Source: Bacillus licheniformis DSM 13 = ATCC 14580
GTDB taxonomy: Bacteria > Bacillota > Bacilli > Bacillales > Bacillaceae
Reading direction: 5' to 3'
NCBI RefSeq assembly: GCF_000011645.1
Contig: NC_006270.3
Coordinates: 3,680,501-3,744,500 of the forward strand
DNA: 64,000 nucleotides
Every line of letters starts with the position of its first letter. Position 1 is the first letter of the stretch. Shown piece after piece: positions 24,584 through 32,312 of this stretch. Position numbers and translations under genes: made by a program. The notes under the pieces are model-generated. The model was given only the letters and a program-made list of their open reading frames with translations, did no database searches and was not told the origin of the DNA.

Positions 24584-25405
24584 TTATTCTCCATAGTCAG
24601 GTGTATTGTGGCTTCGTTTTGGAGCGGGCTTCAAGACCGGTTTTTCTCCATATGCGACAGGGCCGCTCTCATAGTGAAATTCCGCTCCGTCCGGCGCCTT
24701 CCCTATCAGCCACTCAAACTGTGCGCTTTCTTCTCCATCCGAAAAATTGTATAAAGAGTGCGAAACTTCTTCTTTTTCATATTCTGGCGGAACGGTACCG
24801 GGCACGATGACGCCTTCTTTTTCTTCCAGCTCTTTGATCGCGGCAATCCACTGGTTTTGGTGCATCGTATCTCTTGCCAAAAGAAAACCGAGCATATCTT
24901 GTACGCCTTTGTCATCCGTCATTTCGTACAGCCGTGCGACTTGCAGTCTGCCTTGCGATTCAGCGTTGACATTTGCGCGCAGGTCGGCCAGAAGGTTGCC
25001 GCTCGCTACAATATAGCCTGCATTCCAAGGAACGCCGGTGCTGTTTTCAGGCATGGCCCCCAGACCTGAAACGATTGCGTGATGAGGGTTCATTCCGCCC
25101 ATAATGGCGCCGATGACAGGATCGTCTGCTGCTTTTTCCTGCTCGTAAACCGGAGCGTCTTCAAGCAGCCGTGCAATCATCGTCGCAATCATTTCGACGT
25201 GTCCGATTTCTTCTGCCGCCGTATCCATCAGCAAATCTTTATACTTTTCATTTCCCCGCGTATTCCACCCTTGAAAAAGGTATTGCATCGCCACAGATAT
25301 TTCTCCGTACTGGCCGCCGAGTATCTCCTGCATTTTCTTTGCGAAGACAGGGTCGGGTCTTTCAGGTTTGGCAGGGTACTGCAGCACTTTCGTATGCTTG
25401 AACAA
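24584..25405 (-). CDS. Manganese (non-heme) catalase, YdbD-like
   Basis: 273-residue di-manganese catalase with ferritin-like helices. Metal-ligand segments AAEEIGHVEMIATMIARL near residue 65 and the helix around ARDTMHQNQWIAAI near 180 are visible. It disproportionates hydrogen peroxide in the cytosol or spore. Length equals B. subtilis YdbD, but it does not lie in the ydbD context. RBS CGGAGGAGTGATC precedes the start. A weak SigB-like sequence upstream (GGCTAA, then GGATAC) was seen but has poor spacing. Confidence 0.85.
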   Translation of the reverse strand: MFKHTKVLQYPAKPERPDPVFAKKMQEILGGQYGEISVAMQYLFQGWNTRGNEKYKDLLMDTAAEEIGHVEMIATMIARLLEDAPVYEQEKAADDPVIGAIMGGMNPHHAIVSGLGAMPENSTGVPWNAGYIVASGNLLADLRANVNAESQGRLQVARLYEMTDDKGVQDMLGFLLARDTMHQNQWIAAIKELEEKEGVIVPGTVPPEYEKEEVSHSLYNFSDGEESAQFEWLIGKAPDGAEFHYESGPVAYGEKPVLKPAPKRSHNTPDYGE

Positions 25406-25534
25406 ATCAGATCACTCCTCCGTTTTTTGTATCCTCGTTTTTGATTTAGCCGAAAAGGGAAATCATAAAACCGTACAACAGGTTCGGGATGTGCTTAAAA
25501 CAGGTCAAAATTCGAACCAAAGGAGAGCTGTTCT

Positions 25535-26272
25535 ATGATAAAAAATACTTCTCACCGCCCTTTTCCACTGCCTGAAGGACCGTGGATGATGACGCAAACA
25601 TGGAATCATGTATTATTTGCCCATTGGGCTGTCGATCCTGAAGCCATTCGCGGACAAATACCGGCGGCCTTGGAATTGGAGACATTCAACGGAAAAGCGT
25701 GGATCGGTATCTTGCCTTTTCTGCTGACAAATATGCGTCCCCGTTTTTTGCCGCCCTTTCCTTTCATCAGCAGATTTCCCGAGCTGAATGTCCGGACATA
25801 TGTAGCATATAAAGGCGTCCCGGGCATTTATTTTTTCAGTCTTGACGCCGCTTCGCGCTTGGCCGTCGCCGGCGCGCGCTCAATGTTCCACTTGCCTTAT
25901 TTTTACGCCGGGATGCGCTTTGCACAACATAAAGACCGCTTTCAGCTGACAAGCAGGAGAAAACGTTCACAAGCAGAGTTTTATGCAGAATATCAACCGG
26001 TTTCGGAGCCTTTCTCAGCTGATAAAGGAACGCTTGAATACTGGCTTGCTGAAAGGTACCGTTTGTACACCACGCATAAAAACGAGCTCTATTATGAAGA
26101 TATCCACCATTCAGAGTGGCAGCTGCAGCAGGCTGAAGCTGATATTTTTCCGGATCCGCTCACAAGCGCAAACGATCTCACACTCCCAGACACCGCGCCC
26201 CTTCTTCATTATGCAAAAAGGCAGCACGTCTTATTTTGGCCGCTGAAAAAGTGGGAAAGTGAAGAAACATAA
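25535..26272 (+). CDS. DUF2071 family protein, YqjF-like
   Basis: 245-residue protein of the DUF2071/YqjF family (WNHVLFAHWAVDPEAIRGQIPAALELETFNGKAWIGILPF near residues 25-65, NVRTYVAYKGVPGIYFFSLDA near 84-105). The fold resembles acetoacetate-decarboxylase-like proteins; the biochemical activity is not established. Ribosome-binding site AAAGGAGAGCTG. It stands alone between the catalase and CBS genes. Confidence 0.8.
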   Translation: MIKNTSHRPFPLPEGPWMMTQTWNHVLFAHWAVDPEAIRGQIPAALELETFNGKAWIGILPFLLTNMRPRFLPPFPFISRFPELNVRTYVAYKGVPGIYFFSLDAASRLAVAGARSMFHLPYFYAGMRFAQHKDRFQLTSRRKRSQAEFYAEYQPVSEPFSADKGTLEYWLAERYRLYTTHKNELYYEDIHHSEWQLQQAEADIFPDPLTSANDLTLPDTAPLLHYAKRQHVLFWPLKKWESEET

Positions 26273-26274
26273 AA

Positions 26275-26301
26275 AAGGAAGAGCTAAAAACGCTCTTCCT
26301 T
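26275..26301. terminator. Bidirectional terminator
   Basis: AAGGAAGAGC / GCTCTTCCTT perfect 10-bp stem, shared by the converging DUF2071 and CBS genes. Confidence 0.85.
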
Positions 26302-26309
26302 CAACCTGT

Positions 26310-26717
26310 TTAAGCCGGTTTTGAAATTTCGCTTAAAGCTTCTCCCGCTTTCTCATCCGCATGTGAGACGGAGAGATCCCCCAAAGCAACGATTCCGACA
26401 AGACGGTCATCTTCAACAATCGGCAGCCTGCGAATTTGGTGTTCCGCCATCAGATCACCAGCCTCTTCAGCAGACATATCCGGGCGCCCTGTCACCATCT
26501 GTGTGCTCATGATATCCCGAGCAGCCGCATCTGTTTCATTTTCAGCTACACATCTGATAACAATATCCCGGTCTGAAACGATCCCCGTCAATTTTCCGTT
26601 CTCGCAGACCGGAATTGAACCTACATTGTAATCACGCATCTTACCGGCAATTTCCGCAATCGGGGCAGAAGGCTCGCAGCATTCAGCATTGGTTGTCATG
26701 ATGTCCTTCAGTTTCAT
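26310..26717 (-). CDS. CBS-domain pair protein, YhcV-like
   Basis: 135-residue stand-alone Bateman module: two CBS domains (about residues 1-60 and 65-130) with GSIPVCENGKLTGIVSDRDIVIR and RRLPIVEDDRLVGIVALGDLS. Such proteins bind adenine nucleotides and regulate partners; no partner is evident nearby. Resembles B. subtilis YhcV. Confidence 0.85.
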   Translation of the reverse strand: MKLKDIMTTNAECCEPSAPIAEIAGKMRDYNVGSIPVCENGKLTGIVSDRDIVIRCVAENETDAAARDIMSTQMVTGRPDMSAEEAGDLMAEHQIRRLPIVEDDRLVGIVALGDLSVSHADEKAGEALSEISKPA

Positions 26718-26779
26718 TCGGAATTCCTCCTTTATGATGGGGTTATTATGTGCTTTTCCGATATACCGCGGGCTTAAAC

Positions 26780-27736
26780 CTATTTAAAAGAGCCCTTCCT
26801 TTTCATATATCGTTTTTTATCCCTCAATAAATCGCCGGTCCAGCCTTTCTTTTTCAAATACCAATACACAAGGGCGGTCGAAACGGCGATTAAAATAAGC
26901 GAAAATAAATAGCCGTACTTTAAAGAGAGTTCAGGCATGACTTCGAAGTTCATTCCCCACAGGGCGCCGAAAGCCGTCATCGGCGTAAAGATCGTCGTAA
27001 AAATCGTCAGCGCTTTAAAAATTTCATTGCCTCTGTGGGATGTCACCACTTCCTCGGAATGAAGCAAATAATTGATTTCATTCGCATACTCTTTGATCAA
27101 TGACATGCCTCTGTCGATTTCGTAAAACGTCCTGCGCTGTTCGATTTCGTCAAACGATTTGGTTAAAAAAGTTTCTTTAAGGCCCATTGCAACCTTTTTC
27201 ATCGATAAAATTAAACTTCTTATGACCAGGAGTTCGTGACGCCGCTTATGAATCAGTTCAATGATGCTTTTATTGTTGTCATGATGAAATCCCCACCTTA
27301 CTTTTCCAAGGTGAACTTCAAAGTGCTCAAGTTCCTTCAAATACATTCTCATCAGTTCGCCCAGCAGGACCAGGAACACTTCAGGGGCGTCTTTGCATCG
27401 CTTTAAGTGTTGATCGATCGGCCTTCTGTTTGCCTCTTCAAATTGCGAGATATCTAAATTCATTGTGAAAAAATAGTCTTTCGTTAAGTAAAAATGAAAT
27501 GCTGTCCGGTTTTGTTGAACTTCCGCTTCCTGGTCGTAAATATATGAACCGTAGATCGCTTCCTTGCCTTGAACGGCAGCATTGATATCAAGGCAATTGA
27601 TGTTGGCCGAGGGAACGCCTTGAAACCAGTTTCGGCATTCCGGCCAATGATCGGGCTGGATCAGCCCTTGTGCTGTTGTTTTTTCGTGAGGGCCAAGCTG
27701 ATACCATGTCCAGCCCTCTCCCTGAAAAACTCTCAT
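26780..27736 (-). CDS. CorA-family magnesium/divalent-cation transporter
   Basis: 318 residues from the ATG at 27736, chosen for its GGAGGAGACAAGT ribosome-binding site; the longer open frame to 27826 has no support. A long cytosolic domain is followed by two C-terminal membrane helices with the signature GMN in ALWGMNFEVMPEL near residue 265. CorA channels are homopentamers importing Mg2+. It is divergent from a CNNM-type transporter gene, so the pair may jointly handle magnesium (inference). Confidence 0.9.
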   Translation of the reverse strand: MRVFQGEGWTWYQLGPHEKTTAQGLIQPDHWPECRNWFQGVPSANINCLDINAAVQGKEAIYGSYIYDQEAEVQQNRTAFHFYLTKDYFFTMNLDISQFEEANRRPIDQHLKRCKDAPEVFLVLLGELMRMYLKELEHFEVHLGKVRWGFHHDNNKSIIELIHKRRHELLVIRSLILSMKKVAMGLKETFLTKSFDEIEQRRTFYEIDRGMSLIKEYANEINYLLHSEEVVTSHRGNEIFKALTIFTTIFTPMTAFGALWGMNFEVMPELSLKYGYLFSLILIAVSTALVYWYLKKKGWTGDLLRDKKRYMKRKGSFK

Positions 27737-27862
27737 ACTTGTCTCCTCCTCTTCCGGCCCACTCGTTTTATATTTCTTTGCCCGCCCTCCGCGTAAATAA
27801 ACATGATGTTTGCCGCGCTGCGGCACGTGGTATGAAGCTAGTATGAGTTTTTCATAGAAAAG

Positions 27863-27892
27863 GAGGTGGCGCCTTCTTTACTGAGAAGGCGG
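27863..27892 (+). promoter_or_regulatory. Leader hairpin that includes the RBS of the CNNM gene
   Basis: CGCCTTC / GAAGGCG stem (7 bp, 8-nt loop) whose right arm contains AAGGCG of the AAGGCGGGG ribosome-binding site for the TTG start at 27897. A second, stronger AAAAGGAGGTGG sits 5' of the hairpin, about 27 nt from the start codon. This arrangement could modulate translation; it matches no riboswitch I know. Confidence 0.4.
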
Positions 27893-27896
27893 GGCA

Positions 27897-29195
27897 TTGG
27901 AGTTATTGAAGCTGATTGCAGTAGCAGGATTAATCGCATTTACGGGCTTTTTCGTCGCGGTCGAATTCGCCATCGTCAAAGTAAGGCGGACAAAGATCGA
28001 CCAATTGATCATTCAGAAAAAAAAGGGCGCTCTTGCCGCAAAAGAAGTGACCTCGCACCTTGACGAATACTTGTCAGCCTGCCAGCTTGGAATCACCGTG
28101 ACGGCATTGGGCTTGGGCTGGCTTGGTGAACCGACGATGCAGACCTTGCTGCATCCCCTTTTCTCAAAAATCGGCTTGAACGAGTCGATTACACATATTC
28201 TTTCATTTTTGGCCGCTTTTTTATCAGTTACTTATCTCAATGTTGTCGTCGGAGAGCTGGCGCCAAAAACGATCGCCATTCAAAAAGCGGAGACCGTTAC
28301 GCTGCTTTTTGCACAGCCGATGATCTGGTTTTATAGAATCATGTTTCCTTTTATATGGCTGCTCAATCATTCAGCCCGCATGATCACAAGTCTGTTCGGC
28401 CTGAAGCCGACCGGTGAACACGAATTGGCCTATTCGGAGGAAGAACTGCGAACGCTTTTATCTGAAAGCTATCGAAGCGGGGAGATTAACCAAAATGAAT
28501 TGAAATATGTAAACAATATTTTTAAATTCGACGAACGTACGGCAAAAGAAATTATGGTGCCGCGCAATGAAATGACCGTCTTATCTCTTGACGACAGTTT
28601 AAAAAAAGCGAAGCAGCTTATCAAAGAAACGAAGCACACCCGCTTCCCCGTCATGGAGGAAGACAAAGATCACATCACCGGAATGATCAATATAAAAGAA
28701 CTGCTGCTGGCGGAGCTTGCAGGGGAATTTTCTTTAGAAACAAAATCGCTAAAGCCATATATCCATCCGGTTATCCATGTGATTGAAACGATTCCCGTCT
28801 ACCAGCTGTTCGTCAAAATGCAGAAAGAGCATACACATATGGCGATTCTCGTAGATGAGTATGGCGGAACATCGGGTCTTGTGACGGTTGAGGATATTGT
28901 CGAGGAAATCGTCGGCGACATTCGCGATGAATTCGATACTGAAGAAGTATCTGCTGTTCAGAAACTCGAAGATGACCATTACATCCTAAACGCGAAAGTA
29001 CTGGTCAGCGACGTAAACGACCTGCTTGGAATTCATTTATCAGATGAGGAGATTGATACAATCGGCGGCTGGATGCTGACGCAGAATATTGAGAGCAAGC
29101 CCGGAACGACGATCGAAAGTGAAGGATACCGTTTTAAAGTAAAAGAAATGGACGGACATCGAATCGTTGCAGTTGAGGTTGAAAAAACCGCTTAA
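27897..29195 (+). CDS. CNNM/CorC-type (hemolysin C) transporter, YhdP/YqhB-like
   Basis: 432-residue membrane protein with the DUF21/CNNM domain (residues about 1-195, four helices; HLDEYLSACQLGITVTALGLGWLGEP near 60-85), a CBS pair (about 210-330; NITGMINIKELL, MAILVDEYGGTSGLVTVEDIVEEIVGDI) and a CorC/HlyC C-terminal domain (about 345-430). CNNM proteins are implicated in Mg2+ efflux and resistance. The TTG start is forced because an in-frame stop lies 12 nt upstream. Confidence 0.88.
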   Translation: MELLKLIAVAGLIAFTGFFVAVEFAIVKVRRTKIDQLIIQKKKGALAAKEVTSHLDEYLSACQLGITVTALGLGWLGEPTMQTLLHPLFSKIGLNESITHILSFLAAFLSVTYLNVVVGELAPKTIAIQKAETVTLLFAQPMIWFYRIMFPFIWLLNHSARMITSLFGLKPTGEHELAYSEEELRTLLSESYRSGEINQNELKYVNNIFKFDERTAKEIMVPRNEMTVLSLDDSLKKAKQLIKETKHTRFPVMEEDKDHITGMINIKELLLAELAGEFSLETKSLKPYIHPVIHVIETIPVYQLFVKMQKEHTHMAILVDEYGGTSGLVTVEDIVEEIVGDIRDEFDTEEVSAVQKLEDDHYILNAKVLVSDVNDLLGIHLSDEEIDTIGGWMLTQNIESKPGTTIESEGYRFKVKEMDGHRIVAVEVEKTA

Positions 29196-29252
29196 TCCCC
29201 CTTCTGTCGGATATTTCAGCCTCTCCCTGTCCGCTTTTCTCCCCAAAAACCA

Positions 29253-29269
29253 TGTAAGGAAATCTGACA
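29253..29269 (+). promoter_or_regulatory. TnrA box upstream of amtB
   Basis: TGTAAGGAAATCTGACA, a perfect match to the TnrA consensus TGTNA-N7-TNACA. Its centre is about 50 bp upstream of the expected start site set by the -10 at 29299-29304, the classical activator position for nrgAB. Confidence 0.9.
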
Positions 29270-29298
29270 TGTTCATCATGATATCTCCCTTTTGTCAC

Positions 29299-29304
29299 TA
29301 TAAT
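29299..29304 (+). promoter_or_regulatory. -10 element of amtB-glnK promoter
   Basis: Consensus TATAAT; the expected -35 position (TCATGA) is poor, as usual for a TnrA-activated promoter. Confidence 0.75.
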
Positions 29305-29355
29305 GAAAGAAACAGAGATCTGCTCTCAATCTAAATGACTACGGAGGAATGAAAC

Positions 29356-30567
29356 ATGCAGATGGGGGATACAGTATTTATGTTCTTTTGCGCTTTGCTC
29401 GTGTGGCTGATGACGCCGGGCATCGCTTTATTTTACGGAGGCCTTGTAAGGAGCAAAAATGTGCTCAGCACCGTTATGCACAGTTTATCTTCAATTGCCA
29501 TCGTTTCTATCATATGGATTTTGTTCGGCTATTCACTCGCTTTCGCTCCCGGAAACCCATTGATCGGGGGTTTGGATTGGATCGGACTGCACGGTGTCGG
29601 TTTTGAACCCAATGCCGATTATTCGGAGACGATCCCGCATACGCTTTATATGATGTTCCAATTGACATTTGCCGTCCTGACGACTGCGATTATTTCCGGA
29701 AGCTTTGCGGAGCGCATGCGCTTTCCGGCCTTTATTCTTTTCTCGGTGCTCTGGGCGGTTTTCGTTTATTCGCCTGTCGCCCACTGGGTATGGGGCGGAG
29801 GCTGGCTTGACGAGCTGGGAGCTATTGATTTTGCCGGCGGAAACGTCGTTCACATTTCTTCCGGGGTAGCCGGTCTGGTCGTTGCGATTGTTCTCGGCAA
29901 GCGGAAAAATATGAGCGACACCGCCCCTCACAACCTCCTTCTGACCCTGCTCGGGGCGACTTTGATCTGGTTCGGATGGTTCGGTTTCAATGTCGGAAGC
30001 GCGCTGACGATCGATGAAGTCGCCATGACCGCTTTTATCAACACGAATACGGCTGCGGCCGCGGGGCTGATCGGCTGGATTTTGGCAGAATGGCTGATTA
30101 ATAAGAAGCCGACGATGCTCGGCGCCGTCTCGGGAGCGATTGCGGGACTCGTCGCGATTACGCCTGGCGCAGGTTTTGTCACGCCATTCTCATCTGTATG
30201 GATCGGGCTTATCGGAGGAATCGTCTGTTTCTGGGGGGTGTTTTCGCTCAAGAAAAAATTCGGGTACGATGATGCGCTCGATGCCTTCGGACTTCACGGG
30301 CTCGGCGGGACATGGGGCGGAATCGCGACAGGTTTGTTCGCGACGACATCTGTCAACGCAGACGGTGCCAACGGGCTTTTTTACGGAGACATCAGTCTCC
30401 TTTGGAAACAGCTGATTGCGATTGCTGCAACATATTTGTTTGTCGCAATCGTCACATACGCTATTATTAAGATAGTCAGTATCTTTTTTAAACTCCGTGC
30501 CTCAGAGGATGAAGAATCATTGGGCCTCGATCTTACGCTGCACGGCGAAAAAGCGTATCAAGATTAA
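29356..30567 (+). CDS. amtB: Ammonium transporter AmtB (NrgA)
   Basis: 403-residue Amt/MEP/Rh channel with 11 predicted membrane helices. Hallmark segments include FYGGLVRSKNVLSTVMHS near residue 28, AHWVWGGGWL near 140 and DAFGLHGLGGTWGGIATG near 310. It imports ammonium under nitrogen limitation and is gated by GlnK encoded next. A TnrA box upstream shows nitrogen control. Confidence 0.95.
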   Translation: MQMGDTVFMFFCALLVWLMTPGIALFYGGLVRSKNVLSTVMHSLSSIAIVSIIWILFGYSLAFAPGNPLIGGLDWIGLHGVGFEPNADYSETIPHTLYMMFQLTFAVLTTAIISGSFAERMRFPAFILFSVLWAVFVYSPVAHWVWGGGWLDELGAIDFAGGNVVHISSGVAGLVVAIVLGKRKNMSDTAPHNLLLTLLGATLIWFGWFGFNVGSALTIDEVAMTAFINTNTAAAAGLIGWILAEWLINKKPTMLGAVSGAIAGLVAITPGAGFVTPFSSVWIGLIGGIVCFWGVFSLKKKFGYDDALDAFGLHGLGGTWGGIATGLFATTSVNADGANGLFYGDISLLWKQLIAIAATYLFVAIVTYAIIKIVSIFFKLRASEDEESLGLDLTLHGEKAYQD

Positions 30568-30585
30568 TTTGTCAGGAGTGATGGT

Positions 30586-30936
30586 ATGAGCGGTCAAATG
30601 TATAAAGTGGAAATTGTAACCCGTCCTACAAACTTTGAAAAGCTGAAAACGGAGCTGGCCAAAATCGGGGTAACGTCCATTACGTTTTACAATGTACACG
30701 GATGCGGCCTGCAAAAAGGGCATACTGAGCTTTACCGCGGGGTCAAACGCGAAAGCAATGTGTATGAAAGGTTAAAAGTCGAAATCGTCGTCAGCAAAGT
30801 GCCTGTCGAAAAGGTGGCCGAGACGGCGCAAAACGTCCTGAAAACCGGGGAACCCGGTGACGGCAAGATCTTCATATACGAAATTAAAAACACCATCAAC
30901 ATCCGCACAGGCGAGGAAGGTCCTGACGCTTTATAA
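30586..30936 (+). CDS. glnK: PII-like nitrogen regulatory protein GlnK (NrgB)
   Basis: 116-residue PII protein. The T-loop region GCGLQKGHTELYRG and the B-loop VAETAQNVLKTGEPGDGKIFIYEI are clear. It binds AmtB and TnrA in B. subtilis. The GTC AGGAGTGATGGT ribosome-binding site precedes the ATG, 18 nt after amtB. Confidence 0.93.
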   Translation: MSGQMYKVEIVTRPTNFEKLKTELAKIGVTSITFYNVHGCGLQKGHTELYRGVKRESNVYERLKVEIVVSKVPVEKVAETAQNVLKTGEPGDGKIFIYEIKNTINIRTGEEGPDAL

Positions 30937-30945
30937 AAAAGATCG

Positions 30946-30976
30946 AAGCTCCCGGCTGGAGTTAAGCCGGGAGCTT
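30946..30976. terminator. Bidirectional terminator between glnK and clpP paralogue
   Basis: AAGCTCCCGGCT / AGCCGGGAGCTT perfect 12-bp stem with a T-run. Confidence 0.9.
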
Positions 30977-30984
30977 TTCTAATG

Positions 30985-31557
30985 TTACAAAACAGCATCA
31001 ATAACACCGTATGCCTTCGCTTCGTCCGCATCCATAAAGTAATCGCGTTCCATGTCGGCTTTTAGTTTTTCAATGGGCTGGCCCGTTCGTTCGTGAAAGA
31101 AGCGCTCGATTTTTTCCCTCAGTTTGATGATCCGCTTCGCTGAAATCTCCATGTCTGTCGCCTGTCCTTTGACGCCGCCGAGCGGCTGATGGATCATGAT
31201 TTCGCTGTTTTTGAGTGCATACCGTTTGCCTTTTGCTCCGCCGGCGAGGAGAATCGCTCCCATGGAAGCGGCCATTCCGACGCATATCGTGCGGACATCA
31301 GGCTTCACATAATCCATCGTATCCAAAATTGCATATCCCGCGGAAGTTGATCCGCCCGGGCTGTTGATATAGATCGAAATGTCTTTTTCATTGTCTTCAG
31401 CTGACAAAAACAGCAATTGGGCGGTGACCCGATTGGCGAGGTCATCGTTGAATTCAGAACCGATCATAATGATCCGGTCTTTTAAAAGTCTGGAAAAAAT
31501 ATCGTACGATCTTTCACCGGCAGCCGTTTTCTCAATGACGTAAGGAATGGTGTTCAT
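30985..31557 (-). CDS. ClpP-family peptidase, second paralogue type
   Basis: 190-residue ClpP serine peptidase with an intact catalytic triad: Ser98 (GMAASMGA), His123 (MIHQPLGG) and Asp172 (ERDYFMDADEA). It differs in many places from the housekeeping ClpP and lacks that protein's C-terminal extension, so it is a paralogue rather than the main clpP. The gene starts 13 nt after the sigma-factor gene, with its ribosome-binding site (GGAGG) overlapping that gene's stop codon. This implies coupled expression. A regulatory rather than bulk-proteolysis role is plausible. Confidence 0.85.
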   Translation of the reverse strand: MNTIPYVIEKTAAGERSYDIFSRLLKDRIIMIGSEFNDDLANRVTAQLLFLSAEDNEKDISIYINSPGGSTSAGYAILDTMDYVKPDVRTICVGMAASMGAILLAGGAKGKRYALKNSEIMIHQPLGGVKGQATDMEISAKRIIKLREKIERFFHERTGQPIEKLKADMERDYFMDADEAKAYGVIDAVL

Positions 31558-31570
31558 AGCATTTTTCCTC

Positions 31571-32176
31571 CTAGGCAGCGCACCTCATCATGCTGATGCA
31601 AGACGGCTGTGAAGCGTCGAAACGCCATGTCTGTTTGGCAAATTCGAGCAGATCATCGGGGTTGTGATGCAATATCGCCCGAACAAGCAGACCGATGTGT
31701 TCGTCATCCCCGTCCGCCGGCTCCTTTTGCAGAACCTCCGGAGAAAGCCTTTTTAATCGCTGACGCGATCTAAATAAAAGCGACTTGACGGATGATTCGG
31801 GCTTACCGAGCGTCTCGGCGATTTCGTGCAGCTGAAAGGAAAACACATCTTTGAGCAGAAAAATCGTTAATTGCTTCGGTGTTAAAATACCGGAAAGCTG
31901 TTTCAGCAGGTGCTCGAAGTCATCGGCCGCCTTCATGCGCTCTGCCCGCCCGTCTTCCAGATTATCTTCAGACAGAAAGCTTTCGCGCTTCCTTTTTCTG
32001 AGCAGGTCAATCCATTTATGCTTTGCAACCGTCTTTTGATAAGCATGTGACGCGTCTGTTCGATTGATTTCCATTAACTTGAGGATTGTATCCTGGACTA
32101 AATCCTCGGCATCCCATTTATCGCCTGTCATTCTCAGGCAATACTTCATCAGCGCTTGCTGTTCTAATTCATTCAT
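31571..32176 (-). CDS. ECF-like sigma-70 family factor coupled to clpP
   Basis: 201 residues from the ATG at 32176 (a GTG at 32188 would add four). Sigma region 2 (KYCLRMTGDKWDAEDLVQDTILKLMEI, residues about 10-40) and region 4 (LTPKQLTIFLLKDVFSFQLHEIAETLGKPESSVKSLLFRSRQRLKR, about 100-145) are clear; the protein lacks regions 1 and 3, as in ECF factors. A C-terminal extension of about 50 residues follows (DDEHIGLLVRAILHHNPDDLLEFAKQ) and ends Met-Arg-Cys-Ala-Ala. No anti-sigma gene is adjacent; the downstream partner is ClpP. The regulon is unknown. Confidence 0.82.
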   Translation of the reverse strand: MNELEQQALMKYCLRMTGDKWDAEDLVQDTILKLMEINRTDASHAYQKTVAKHKWIDLLRKRKRESFLSEDNLEDGRAERMKAADDFEHLLKQLSGILTPKQLTIFLLKDVFSFQLHEIAETLGKPESSVKSLLFRSRQRLKRLSPEVLQKEPADGDDEHIGLLVRAILHHNPDDLLEFAKQTWRFDASQPSCISMMRCAA

Positions 32177-32238
32177 GAATGCATTCACACTCCTTAAAAG
32201 AGGCCTCTTACTTAATAAACGGCTGGCTCCGCCGATTT

Positions 32239-32265
32239 GATACGGGTTTTTTTATGATTGTAACA
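32239..32265 (-). promoter_or_regulatory. Possible ECF-type promoter of the sigma-clpP unit
   Basis: Minus-strand TGTTAC (32260-32265), 15-nt spacer, CGTATC (32239-32244). It resembles ECF promoters and would give a leader of about 55 nt. It could be autoregulatory, but the spacing is short and the assignment is tentative. Confidence 0.35.
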
Positions 32266-32270
32266 AAAAA

Positions 32271-32296
32271 GGCGCCTATCGCATTTGATAGGCGCC
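32271..32296 (-). terminator. Terminator of spoIIQ
   Basis: GGCGCCTATC / GATAGGCGCC, perfect 10-bp stem, then TTTTTT on the minus strand. Confidence 0.9.
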
Positions 32297-32312
32297 CTGA
32301 GGGAAGCGTGCC

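Noticed and set aside
25406..25450. SigB promoter before the manganese catalase
   Set aside because: GGCTAA and GGATAC are only partial matches and the spacing is about 11 nt, too short.
27837..27897. yybP-ykoY or M-box riboswitch ahead of the CNNM gene
   Set aside because: The leader is too short and lacks the conserved helices; only a simple hairpin is visible.
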